Source: an uncultured Ellagibacter sp. (GTDB taxonomy: Bacteria; Actinomycetota; Coriobacteriia; Coriobacteriales; Eggerthellaceae). From it: a stretch of 51,158 nucleotides of DNA. Shown piece by piece: positions 16,397 through 24,873 of the stretch. The number at the start of each line of letters is the position of its first letter. Position 1 is the stretch's first letter. The translations under genes and the position numbers were made by a program. The stretch is from assembly GCA_934654815.1 (NCBI GenBank), contig CAKUGU010000012.1:1-51158 (forward strand), read 5' to 3'. Below the pieces are notes generated by a model. The model was not told where the DNA came from, made no database searches, and worked only from the letters and a program-made list of their open reading frames with translations.

Positions 16397-16399
16397 CGC

Positions 16400-17653
16400 A
16401 TGGCGAAAGGAAGAAGCGACCTTTCGCGCGCGTTCTCCGAGGACGGCGAGCGCAAGACCCACGTGGGCGGCCAAGCGCTCATTGAGGGCATCATGATGCG
16501 CGGCAAGTACAACTGGTCGGTGGCGGTGCGCGAGCCTTCCGGGGCGGTGTACACCGAGGAACACGATCTCGCGAGCGGCAAGGCGAAGAACAGCTGGCTG
16601 TACTGGCCGCTCATCCGCGGCTGCCGCGCGCTCGTGGAATCGCTCATGCTCGGGTACAAGGCGCTCGAGGTGGCGACGATGCACGCCTACGCCGACGACG
16701 GCGAGGAAGAGGACGAGGAGCCGAAGGTTGAGCCCGAGAAGGCCGTGGCTCGCAAGGAACCGCAGGCCACGGCGCCGAACGCGGGCGACTCTTTTTCCTG
16801 GAAGGGCGACTTCGGGCGGCCCGACACGGTCATCGACGCGCTCGGCGCGCAGTCGAAGCTCGAGCCGGTAGCGGCCGAGGAGGCCTCTGTGCCCAAGCCC
16901 GAGCCCGCGAAGGCGGCAGGCGAAGGCGAGGACGGCGAGGGCGAGTTCGGCAAGCGCGAGATGGCGGTGTCCATGGTGCTCGGGCTCGTGCTCGGCGTGG
17001 TGCTGTTCATCGTGGCGCCGGCGTTTCTCACGAACCTCATCGTGGGCGAGTACGACGGCAACACGCTTCTGTGGAACATCGTCGACGGCGTGCTGCGCGT
17101 TGCGGTGTTCGTGTTCTACATCTGGCTCATCGGGCGCATGTCGGAGATCAAGCGCATGTTCGGCTACCACGGCGCCGAGCACAAGACCATCCACTGCTAC
17201 GAGCACGGACTTCCCCTAACGCCGGAAAACGCCCGCAGCTTCCCGCGGCTCCACGTGCGCTGCGGCACGGCGTTCCTCATCATGGTCATGATCATCGCGA
17301 TCTTCGTGTACACGGTCGTGCCCTTGAACGCCCTCATCGCGGCGTGGGGCGTGCCCGACGGGGCGCCGAAGCTCGCGCTCGTCATCGTCTCGCGCATCGT
17401 GCTCATGCCCGTGATCGCCGGCGTGTCGTACGAGATCACGGTGAAGTGGGCGGGGTCGCACCCCGAGAACCCGCTTGTTAAGGTGGTCCTGTGGCCGGGC
17501 ATGCAGATGCAGTACCTCACCACGAACGAGCCCGACGACGGCATGCTCGAATGCGCCATCGAGGCGATGAAGCTCGTGCTCGCGCGCGAGGAGGCAGAAG
17601 AGGCGGCCGCCGCCGCGGCGGAAGGCGCGAAGGCGGTGTCCGCTGCGTCGTAA
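16400..17653 (+). CDS. DUF1385 (YqhQ-like) membrane protein
   Basis: This 417-residue protein starts with the conserved cytosolic block GGQALIEGIMMRGKYNWSVAVR, followed by WLYWPLIRGCRALVESL. An acidic low-complexity insert covers about 95-175. Four transmembrane segments follow (about 191-218, 230-250, 290-315, 320-345), with the HGAEHK motif at 257-262 between helices 2 and 3 and a C-terminal MQYLTTNEPDD block. YqhQ-type proteins are predicted metal-dependent membrane enzymes of unknown function. In Bacilli and Actinobacteria the gene is often near translation and DNA-precursor genes. Here it is coupled to thyX. Confidence 0.85.
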   Translation: MAKGRSDLSRAFSEDGERKTHVGGQALIEGIMMRGKYNWSVAVREPSGAVYTEEHDLASGKAKNSWLYWPLIRGCRALVESLMLGYKALEVATMHAYADDGEEEDEEPKVEPEKAVARKEPQATAPNAGDSFSWKGDFGRPDTVIDALGAQSKLEPVAAEEASVPKPEPAKAAGEGEDGEGEFGKREMAVSMVLGLVLGVVLFIVAPAFLTNLIVGEYDGNTLLWNIVDGVLRVAVFVFYIWLIGRMSEIKRMFGYHGAEHKTIHCYEHGLPLTPENARSFPRLHVRCGTAFLIMVMIIAIFVYTVVPLNALIAAWGVPDGAPKLALVIVSRIVLMPVIAGVSYEITVKWAGSHPENPLVKVVLWPGMQMQYLTTNEPDDGMLECAIEAMKLVLAREEAEEAAAAAAEGAKAVSAAS

Positions 17654-17685
17654 GGCGGAACGCGGAATCGAGCTTCCCGATGAAT

Positions 17686-17726
17686 AAGGTTCCTGAAGGC
17701 GAAGATATCGCTTCGGGAACCTTTTT
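17686..17726 (+). terminator. Terminator after the DUF1385 gene
   Basis: AAGGTTCC (17686-17693) pairs with GGAACCTT (17716-17723). The stem extends inward through GAAG/CTTC and TTTTT follows. It closes the thyX-DUF1385 unit. Confidence 0.88.
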
Positions 17727-17898
17727 CGCGTCTTCGCGGCGAAATCGTGTATGCTAAGGCGCGTTGCATTGCGGGGCTTAGCGTGCCCTGGGCATGCGAC
17801 GCGAAGGGATCCCCGCACACGTAAAACGACGAATCGGGGCTATCGTGTGAACGATTTCGAGCGCGCCGGCAAGAGCGCCTCGAGGCTAGGAGGGCCAC

Positions 17899-20481
17899 GT
17901 GAGACTGGTGGTAACGGAGAAAAACGACGCGGCGACCAAGATCGCCGCGCTGCTCGGCGCGAAGAAGCCCAAGGCGGACAAGGTGTATTCCACGCCGGTG
18001 TACCGCTTCGAGGTCGACGGCGAGGAGTGGGTCACCATCGGCTTGCGCGGGCACATCTTGGAACCCGACTTCGCCCCGTCGCTCGTGTACAAGAAGCGCG
18101 GCGGCTGGCGCGGCGTCACCGCGGAGGGCGAAACCCTTCCCGCCGACGTCCCCGCGAGCCTGCCTCGCCCGCCGTTCAAGAAGAAAAAGCCGTTCACGGA
18201 AGACGGCGTGGAGCTCAAGGGCTGGAAGATGGACGCGCTGCCGTACTTGGTGTACGCGCCCATCGAGAAGCTTCCCAAGGAAAAGGAGATCATCCGCAGC
18301 CTGAAGAACCTCGCGAAGAAGGCCGACTCGATCGTGATCGCGACGGACTTTGACCGCGAAGGCGAGCTCATCGGATCCGACGCGCTCTCGTGCATCCAGG
18401 AGGTCAACCCGACCGCCCCCGTTTCCCGCGCGCGCTACTCGGCGTTCACCAAGGAAGAGATCACGCATGCGTTCTCGAACCTGGTCGAGCTCGACACGAA
18501 CCTCGCGTCCGCCGGTGCGTCGCGCCAGGACATCGACCTCATCTGGGGCGCGGTGCTCACGCGCTTCCTCACGCTCGTGAAATTCGCCGGCTACGGCAAT
18601 GTGCGCTCGTCCGGCCGCGTGCAGACCCCGACGCTCGCGCTCATCGTCGCGCGCGAGCGGGAGCGCCTCGCGTTCATCCCCGAGGACTACTGGGTCATCA
18701 AGGGCTCCTTCGACGCCGCGGCGAATGAGGGCGTAACCGACGGGGAAGGGGAGCTCGCCTTCACGGCGGGCCATGCGACGGCTCGCTTCAAGGAGGAAGC
18801 GCGCGCGAATGCCGCCATGGCCGCCGTCGACGGCGCGCTCTCGGCGCGCGTGGCGAAGATCGAGAAGCGCCAGCGCAAGCAGCAGCCGCCCGTGCCGTTC
18901 AACACCACGAGCCTCATGACCGCGGCGTCCGCTGAGGGCCTTTCTCCCGCGCGCACGATGCGCCTCGCCGAGAGCCTCTACATGGACGGCTACATCTCCT
19001 ACCCCCGCGTCGACAACACGGTGTACCCGAGCTCGCTCGATCTGGCCGAGGTCGTGAAGACGGTGTCGGGCAACCCCGCCTACGCGCCGTTCTGCAAGGA
19101 GCTGCTCGCGAAGGGCAAGCTCACGGCGACGCGCGGCAAGAAGGAAACGACCGACCATCCGCCCATCTACCCGACGGCGAAGGCGACGCCCGACGATCTG
19201 CCACCCGCGGAGTACAAGCTCTACAACCTCATCGCGCGCCGCTTCCTCGCCACGCTTTCCGAGGCCGCCGTTGTCGAGGGGACCAAGGTCACGCTCGACG
19301 TTTCGGGCGAGAGCTTCGCGGCCAAAGGCGACGTGCTCGTGCACGCGGGCTACCGCGCGATCTACCCGTACGGGCTCAAGAAGGACGAGCAGCTTCCAGC
19401 GCTTGCGGAAGGCCAGGTCATCGCCTTCAACGGCGCTGTGTGCACCAAGAAGCAGACCGAGCCGCCCGCGCGCTATTCCCAGGGGCGCCTCATCCAGGAG
19501 ATGGAGAAGCTCGGGCTCGGCACGAAGTCGACCCGCCACAGCATCATCGAGCGCCTTTACACGGTGAAGTACATCCAGAACGACCCGATCGAGCCCTCGC
19601 AGCTCGGCATGGCGGTGTGCGATGCGCTCGACAAGTTCGCGCCCCACATCACGCACCCTGAGATGACGGCCGAGCTCGAAGAGGAGATGGACAACATCGC
19701 CGAGGGGCAGAAGACCAAGGCCGACGTCGTCATGACGAGCCGCAACCTCCTCTCCGAGCAGCTTTCCGACCTCATGCCCCACGCCGAAGAGGTGAAAGAA
19801 GCTCTCGCCGACGCCGTCGCGGCCGACGCCTACGTCGGCAAGTGCCCGAAATGCGGGAAGGACCTGCAGATCCGCGCCTCCCAGAAGACGCGCGGCATGT
19901 TCATCGGCTGTGCCGGCTGGCCCGACTGTGACGTCACCTACCCGCTTCCCAAGGGCAAGATCGAGGCGTTGCCCGAGCCGTGCCCGACGTGCGGTATGCC
20001 CCAGGTCAAGGTGACGGCGTTCCGTTCGAAGCCGCGCACCATCTGCATCGACCCGAACTGCGAGACGAACAAGGAGCCCGACGTGGTGGTGGGCACCTGC
20101 CCCGTGTGCAAGGAGGCGGGCAAGGACGCCAAGCTCATCGCGCAGAAGAACCCGCGCACGCTGAAGCGCTTCATCCGCTGCGAGAACTACGACGAGTGCG
20201 GCGTTGGCTACCCGCTCCCGCAGTACGGCAAGCTCACCGCCACCGACGAGGTGTGCGAGCACTGCGGCGCGCCGCTCGTGATCGTTACGACCGCGCGCGG
20301 GCCGTGGAAGCTCTGCCCGAACTTCGATTGCCCCGGCAAGGAGAAGGACGACGAGAAGAAGGCGTCCTCGAAGGCGAAGAAGCCCGCGGCCAAGAAGGCC
20401 CCTGCGAAGAAGGCAGCGGCCAAGAAACCCGCCGCGAAGAAAACGACGCGGAAAGCGGCTCCGAAGGCTTCGGAGAACTAG
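17899..20481 (+). CDS. topA: Type IA DNA topoisomerase I, archaeal-like, with zinc fingers and Lys/Ala tail
   Basis: This 860-residue enzyme relaxes negative supercoils. The N-terminal TOPRIM domain opens RLVVTEKNDAATKIAALLGA and holds the acidic triad ATDFDREGE (148-156). The catalytic tyrosine is Tyr368 in DGYISYPRVDNT. The N-terminal pattern and GLRGHILEPDF resemble archaeal TopA more than E. coli-type TopA. Four C-terminal zinc ribbons start near CPKCG, CPTCG, CPVCK and CEHCG, followed by a Lys/Ala-rich tail (PAAKKAPAKKAAAKK) for DNA binding. The GTG start has TAGGAGG upstream. A TetR gene follows 4 nt after the stop. Confidence 0.93.
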   Translation: MRLVVTEKNDAATKIAALLGAKKPKADKVYSTPVYRFEVDGEEWVTIGLRGHILEPDFAPSLVYKKRGGWRGVTAEGETLPADVPASLPRPPFKKKKPFTEDGVELKGWKMDALPYLVYAPIEKLPKEKEIIRSLKNLAKKADSIVIATDFDREGELIGSDALSCIQEVNPTAPVSRARYSAFTKEEITHAFSNLVELDTNLASAGASRQDIDLIWGAVLTRFLTLVKFAGYGNVRSSGRVQTPTLALIVARERERLAFIPEDYWVIKGSFDAAANEGVTDGEGELAFTAGHATARFKEEARANAAMAAVDGALSARVAKIEKRQRKQQPPVPFNTTSLMTAASAEGLSPARTMRLAESLYMDGYISYPRVDNTVYPSSLDLAEVVKTVSGNPAYAPFCKELLAKGKLTATRGKKETTDHPPIYPTAKATPDDLPPAEYKLYNLIARRFLATLSEAAVVEGTKVTLDVSGESFAAKGDVLVHAGYRAIYPYGLKKDEQLPALAEGQVIAFNGAVCTKKQTEPPARYSQGRLIQEMEKLGLGTKSTRHSIIERLYTVKYIQNDPIEPSQLGMAVCDALDKFAPHITHPEMTAELEEEMDNIAEGQKTKADVVMTSRNLLSEQLSDLMPHAEEVKEALADAVAADAYVGKCPKCGKDLQIRASQKTRGMFIGCAGWPDCDVTYPLPKGKIEALPEPCPTCGMPQVKVTAFRSKPRTICIDPNCETNKEPDVVVGTCPVCKEAGKDAKLIAQKNPRTLKRFIRCENYDECGVGYPLPQYGKLTATDEVCEHCGAPLVIVTTARGPWKLCPNFDCPGKEKDDEKKASSKAKKPAAKKAPAKKAAAKKPAAKKTTRKAAPKASEN

Positions 20482-20485
20482 CGCT

Positions 20486-21079
20486 ATGGTGTCTTCCGAG
20501 AAGGACACGCCGAAGGTCGACCGCCGCGTGGTGCTGACGAAAGGCCTCATCAAGGAGGCCTTTCTCGAGCTGAAGAAAACGCACTCGCTCGCCGACATCA
20601 AGGTGACCGACCTGTGCGAGCGCGCGGGCATCGGGCGCGGCACGTTCTACCGTCACTATCGCAACATGAACGAGGTGCTCGACGAGGTGCTCGACGAGGC
20701 GTTGTCGCAGTCGAGCTCGCTCGCGCGCCACCTGCTTGCGATGGAGTCGGGGAAGATCTCGGCATGCGTGGGGTGCGATATGCCGTTTTGCCAGTTCATC
20801 CGCGAGAACAAGCACTACTCCGGCATCTTCATGGACAACACCCTGACCGACCAGATCGTCACGAAGGCCGTCGCGAGCCAGAGGGACCACTACCTGCACG
20901 CGCTCGCCGGCAGGAGCGACCTTTCCCCCGACGAGCTCGATGGCATCCTGTACTTCCAGGCGAGCGGGTGCTTGGCCGTCGTCAGGCGCACCATCGACAA
21001 GAGCCCGCGCGAATGGGAGCGCATCCAGCAGACGCTCGACGCGTTCATCCTCGCGGGCGTGAAGGAGACGACCCGCTAG
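20486..21079 (+). CDS. TetR/AcrR-family transcriptional regulator
   Basis: This 197-residue protein has the TetR helix-turn-helix at about 15-62 (KGLIKEAFLELKKTHSLADIKVTDLCERAGIGRGTFYRHYRNM). The C-terminal ligand domain has a Cys-containing stretch (ACVGCDMPFCQFIRENKHYSGIF), and the protein ends in an ILAGVKE helix, as in TetR_C_33-like regulators. It is cotranscribed with topA (4-nt gap). It ends 2 nt before the convergent fumarase beta gene, with no terminator between them. The target is unknown; the adjacent fumarase genes are one candidate. Confidence 0.85.
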   Translation: MVSSEKDTPKVDRRVVLTKGLIKEAFLELKKTHSLADIKVTDLCERAGIGRGTFYRHYRNMNEVLDEVLDEALSQSSSLARHLLAMESGKISACVGCDMPFCQFIRENKHYSGIFMDNTLTDQIVTKAVASQRDHYLHALAGRSDLSPDELDGILYFQASGCLAVVRRTIDKSPREWERIQQTLDAFILAGVKETTR

Positions 21080-21081
21080 CC

Positions 21082-21636
21082 CTACGCGCGCGCCTTCGCC
21101 TCGATCGAGCGGTAGAGGTCGCCGCCTTTCGTGTCCACGGCGACGTAGACGGGGAAGTCGGAAAGCTCGATGCGGCGGAGCGCTTCTGTCCCTAAATCGT
21201 CCCAGGCAATGGTTTCCGTCGAGGTGACGTGGGTCGCGAGCAGAGCCGCGATCCCGCCGACGGCCGCGAAGTAGACGCACCCGTTGCGCACGCAGGCGTC
21301 GATGACGGCCTGGCTGCGCTTTCCCTTGCCGATGCAGGCGGCAAGCCCCGCGTCCATGAGGGCGGGCGTCGCGAAGTCCATGCGGCTCGCCGTGGTGGGG
21401 CCGACGCTGCCGAGCGGGCGTCCCGCGGCGGCGGGGGTGGGGCCGGCGTAGAAGATGGTTTGGCCGGAGAGCCCGAAGGGGAGCTCCCCCGTCTCGTGCA
21501 GCGCCTCGAGCGCGCGCATGTGCCCGGCGTCCCGGCACGTGTACACGGGGCCCGAAAGCAGCACCTGTTGGCCTATCTCGAGCGGGGCGAGGTCTTCCTT
21601 GGCGAAGGGAAGCGTCAGTCTCAAAGGTTCGCTCAT
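21082..21636 (-). CDS. Class I fumarase, beta subunit
   Basis: This 184-residue protein matches the C-terminal (beta) half of class I Fe-S hydratases: QQVLLSGPVYTCRDAGHMRA, GQTIFYAGPTPA, PLGSVGPTTASRMDF and GKGKRSQAVIDA. With the alpha subunit it interconverts fumarate and malate; L(+)-tartrate dehydratase is the alternative. The ATG at 21636 has GGGAGGAC upstream, located inside the last codons of the alpha gene. The 2-nt gap implies translational coupling. Confidence 0.9.
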   Translation of the reverse strand: MSEPLRLTLPFAKEDLAPLEIGQQVLLSGPVYTCRDAGHMRALEALHETGELPFGLSGQTIFYAGPTPAAAGRPLGSVGPTTASRMDFATPALMDAGLAACIGKGKRSQAVIDACVRNGCVYFAAVGGIAALLATHVTSTETIAWDDLGTEALRRIELSDFPVYVAVDTKGGDLYRSIEAKARA

Positions 21637-21638
21637 CG

Positions 21639-22514
21639 TCAGTCCTCCCAGCTCACAAGCTCGATCGATGCGCTGCGCATGGCGGAGCACCCCATGTTCA
21701 CGGCGACGGGGAGCGCGGCGATGTGGCAGGGCGCGGTCTCCACGTGCACGGCGAGCGCCGTCGTCTTCCCGCCGAGGGCCGCAGGTCCGATGCCCGTCGC
21801 GTTCACCTCGTCGAGAAGGGAGCGCTCGAACGCGTCTGCCTCGGGCGTTTTCGCGGGGCTTCCGACCTCGCGCAGAAGCGCGTGCTTGGCGAGCCCCGCC
21901 ACCTTGTCGAACGTGGCGCCGACGCCCACGCCGATGATGAGCGGCGGGCAGGCGTTCGCGGCCTTCTCGCGCACGCAGTCCAAAACGACCTTGCGCACGC
22001 CGTCTGGTCCCGCGCCGGGGGCGAGCATGACGACGCGCGACGCGTTGTCGGAGCCTCCGCCCTTCAAGAGCACGTGCAGCGTGGCGCCGTGCCCCGGGCG
22101 CGTCGCTATCTCGGCGAACGCCGGGGTGTTGTCGCCTGTGTTGCCGCGGTCGAAAAGCGCGTCGCGCACCACGCTCATGCGTAAACGGCCGTCGGTGTAG
22201 GCGCGCGCGACGGCGTCGTTCACCTTGGACAGGACGTTTCCGGGGATGGAGAGGTCTTCTCCCACTTCGAGGCGCACCCAGCAGGTCCCCGTGTCCTGGC
22301 AGATGGGAACGCGGTCGGCGTTGCCGATGCGCGCGTTCTCCATCATCGACGCGAGCACCGATTTCGCCCGCGGTTCCGTCTCCCTTTCCCGGGCGCTCTC
22401 TATCGCGCGCAGGACGTCGGGCCGAAGCTCGACTGCGATCGTGCGGATCGCCGAGTACACGGCGTCGGCCACGGCCGAGGCCGAAAGCGCCGTCTGCGTT
22501 TGCGTCACGTGCAT
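21639..22514 (-). CDS. Class I fumarase, alpha subunit
   Basis: This 291-residue Fe-S hydratase alpha subunit carries the cluster-ligand motifs PICQDTGTC, a Cys in the ANACPPLIIGVGVGATFD segment, and MGCSAMRS, along with KGGGSDNASR. The [4Fe-4S] cluster would be oxygen-sensitive, in keeping with an anaerobe. GAGAGGGG directly abuts the ATG at 22514, so the in-frame GTG two codons later (22508) may be the true start. The gene is divergent from malic enzyme across a gap of 261 nt. Confidence 0.9.
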   Translation of the reverse strand: MHVTQTQTALSASAVADAVYSAIRTIAVELRPDVLRAIESARERETEPRAKSVLASMMENARIGNADRVPICQDTGTCWVRLEVGEDLSIPGNVLSKVNDAVARAYTDGRLRMSVVRDALFDRGNTGDNTPAFAEIATRPGHGATLHVLLKGGGSDNASRVVMLAPGAGPDGVRKVVLDCVREKAANACPPLIIGVGVGATFDKVAGLAKHALLREVGSPAKTPEADAFERSLLDEVNATGIGPAALGGKTTALAVHVETAPCHIAALPVAVNMGCSAMRSASIELVSWED

Positions 22515-22698
22515 CCCCTCTCGTTCGCCTTCCCGCGGGATCCGTGCCCGCGTTTCGTCTTGCTCCCAGTGTATCCGCGAAGCGCGCCTTCCGCTACGGC
22601 GGTGCGCTTATCGGCGCTCGAACGGCGCGCTGCCGCCCGCTTAGTGGAGCGCTTGTGCTCATGGGCGCCGGGCGGGCGGTTTCGGCGGCGGCAACAGG

Positions 22699-22704
22699 TA
22701 TAAT
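22699..22704 (+). promoter_or_regulatory. -10 element of the malic enzyme promoter
   Basis: A perfect TATAAT lies about 72 nt before the malic enzyme ATG. The -35 region is unclear. The divergent gap 22515-22775 must also hold the fumarase promoter; I see no other gene or clear operator in it. Confidence 0.55.
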
Positions 22705-22775
22705 TCTCAGGTTGTGGATTGAAGGGCGTGCCTGTGTTGGGCGCGCCCGGGCAGAGAACGGCTGAAAGGTGAGGC

Positions 22776-23930
22776 ATGGACATCGCACAGGAATCGCTGC
22801 GTTTGCATGAGCAGTGGCAGGGAAAGCTCGAAACCACCCCGAAGATGGAGATCAAGACGCGCGAGGACCTGGCGCTCGCCTACACGCCCGGCGTCGCCGA
22901 GCCCTGCAAGAAGATCGCCGCGGACCCCGCCGCCGCCTACACCTACACGCAGAAGGCCAACACCGTCGCCGTCGTCTCCGACGGGTCGGCCGTGCTCGGC
23001 CTCGGCAACATCGGCCCTCTGGCCGCCATGCCCGTCATGGAGGGGAAGTGCGCGCTGTTCAAGGCCTTCGGCGACGTGAATGCGGTGCCGCTGTGCCTCG
23101 ACACCCAGGACGTCGACGAAATCGTCGAGACGGTGAAGCGCATAGCGCCTGCGTTCGGCGGCATCAACCTGGAGGATATCTCGGCGCCCCGCTGCTTCGA
23201 GATCGAGAGCCGCCTCATCGACGAGCTCGACATCCCCGTGTTCCATGACGACCAGCACGGCACCGCCATCGTCGTGCTCTCCGGCGTGATCAATGCGCTG
23301 CGCCTCACGGGCAAGAAGAAGGAAGCGTGCCGCGTCATCGTGAACGGCGCGGGCGCCGCGGGTATCGCCATCTCCAAGCTCATGCTCGACTACGGCTTCA
23401 AGAACCTCATCCTGTGCGACAAGTGCGGCATCATCTCGTCGAAGTCCGAAGGCATCACCGACGCCCAGCGCGCCATGCTCTCCGTGACCAACCTCGCCGA
23501 CGAGGAGGGCACCCTCGCCGACGCGATGCGCGGCGCCGACATCTTCGTGGGCGTTTCCGCGCCGGGCATCGTGTCGAAGGAGATGGTCGCGTCCATGAAC
23601 GACGACGCCATCCTCTTCGCCATGGCGAATCCCGTTCCCGAGATCTATCCCGACGTGGCACGCGAGGCGGGCGCCCGCGTCGTCGGCACGGGGCGTTCCG
23701 ACTTCCCGAACCAGATCAACAACGTCGTCGCGTTCCCCGGCATCTTCAAGGGCGCGCTCGAGGCGCGTGCGACGCGCATCACCAAGAAGATGAAGCTCGC
23801 CGCCGCCGAGGCGCTCGCGGCGCTCGTGTCCGACGAGGAGCTTTGCGAGGACTTCATCATGCCCGAGCCGTTCGACCCGCGCGCGGTCGAGGCGGTGGCC
23901 GCCGCCGTCCGCGAGAGCGCCGGGGAATAA
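22776..23930 (+). CDS. NAD(P)-dependent malic enzyme
   Basis: This 384-residue short-form malic enzyme oxidatively decarboxylates malate to pyruvate. Evidence: LALAYTPGVAEPCKKIA with the catalytic tyrosine at its centre, VVSDGSAVLGLGNIGPLAAMPVMEGK, the metal-binding PVFHDDQHGTAIV, and the nucleotide-binding VNGAGAAGIA. The length matches the small bacterial ME family without a phosphotransacetylase domain. It lies divergently next to fumarase, so fumarate-malate-pyruvate steps are clustered. It is followed by tmk after 4 nt. Confidence 0.95.
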   Translation: MDIAQESLRLHEQWQGKLETTPKMEIKTREDLALAYTPGVAEPCKKIAADPAAAYTYTQKANTVAVVSDGSAVLGLGNIGPLAAMPVMEGKCALFKAFGDVNAVPLCLDTQDVDEIVETVKRIAPAFGGINLEDISAPRCFEIESRLIDELDIPVFHDDQHGTAIVVLSGVINALRLTGKKKEACRVIVNGAGAAGIAISKLMLDYGFKNLILCDKCGIISSKSEGITDAQRAMLSVTNLADEEGTLADAMRGADIFVGVSAPGIVSKEMVASMNDDAILFAMANPVPEIYPDVAREAGARVVGTGRSDFPNQINNVVAFPGIFKGALEARATRITKKMKLAAAEALAALVSDEELCEDFIMPEPFDPRAVEAVAAAVRESAGE

Positions 23931-23934
23931 CCGC

Positions 23935-24873
23935 ATGGCGAAGCCGCACGACAGGGGCGCCTTGGGCGAGCAGGCTGCGGAAGGCTCTTCGGGAACGGTC
24001 GTCACCGCAGACGGGGCGGCGCCGCGGGGCGATGCGGGCGCGTCTTCGGCCCCTGCATCGCCTGAGGCATCCGGGCCTTCGGAAGAGGGGCGCGTGCCCT
24101 CTCCCCGCGGCGTCTTCGTGACCTTCGAAGGAGGCGACGGGGCCGGGAAGTCGACCCATATCCGTTACGTCGCCTCTGAGCTTAAGGCCAAGGGCCGCGA
24201 GGTCGTGTGCCTGCGCGAGCCGGGCGGCACGCAGGTGGGCGAGTCGCTGCGTCGCGTTGTGCTCGACCCCGAACATGGCGAGATCGCCGATGGAGCGGAG
24301 CTTCTCATCTACGAGGCCGCGCGTGCGCAGCTCGTGGCCGAGGTCATCAAGCCGGCGCTTGCGCGCGGGGCGGTCGTCCTGTGCGATCGGTTCACGGACT
24401 CCACCATCGCGTATCAGGCTTACGGGCGCGGGCTCCCTCTCGACTTCGTGCGTCGGGCGAACGCGTTCGCGACCGACGGCGTCTCGCCCGACCGGACCAT
24501 CCTCCTTGTGTGCGGAAACACCCGCCTTGGGCTCGCCCGCGCGAAGGGGTCGGGTGCGGGCGATCGCATGGAGCAGGCGGGCGAGGCGTTCCACGCTCGC
24601 GTGAACAGGGCGTTTCTGAAGCTTGCCAAGCGCGACCCGAAGCGCATTCGCGTCGTGCGCTCGTCGAAGTCGCGCAGGGCGACGGCCGCCGCGGTGGCCC
24701 GCGAGCTCGTCGACGTCCTCCCTGAGCTCGCGGAGCGTGCCGAGAGCGCCTCCGTCCCTTCTTCGGGGCAGAACGACAGGCCGAAGGCGCGTTCGGGCGC
24801 GCCGCGCAAAGGACGCGGGCGCAAGGGCGCCGCGCGTGGGAACGCCCCTTCGCGAGGAGGCGGCCGTGGCTGA
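23935..24873 (+). CDS. tmk: Thymidylate kinase with disordered extensions
   Basis: This 312-residue enzyme phosphorylates dTMP to dTDP. The core starts near residue 58 with GVFVTFEGGDGAGKST (P-loop about 66-73), then REPGGTQVGESLRRVV and DRFTDSTIAYQAYGRGL. It ends near 265. A typical Tmk has about 210 residues. The first ~57 residues are Ala/Gly/Ser/Pro-rich and the last ~45 are Arg/Gly/Lys-rich (GAPRKGRGRKGAARG). Both look disordered and absent from well-studied homologs. It overlaps holB by 8 nt, the common tmk-holB arrangement. Confidence 0.93.
   Translation: MAKPHDRGALGEQAAEGSSGTVVTADGAAPRGDAGASSAPASPEASGPSEEGRVPSPRGVFVTFEGGDGAGKSTHIRYVASELKAKGREVVCLREPGGTQVGESLRRVVLDPEHGEIADGAELLIYEAARAQLVAEVIKPALARGAVVLCDRFTDSTIAYQAYGRGLPLDFVRRANAFATDGVSPDRTILLVCGNTRLGLARAKGSGAGDRMEQAGEAFHARVNRAFLKLAKRDPKRIRVVRSSKSRRATAAAVARELVDVLPELAERAESASVPSSGQNDRPKARSGAPRKGRGRKGAARGNAPSRGGGRG

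Noticed and set aside
17197..20643. An 1148-codon minus-strand open frame antisense to topA
   Set aside because: Arg/Leu-rich translation without motifs. The opposite strand encodes a complete topoisomerase with catalytic residues.
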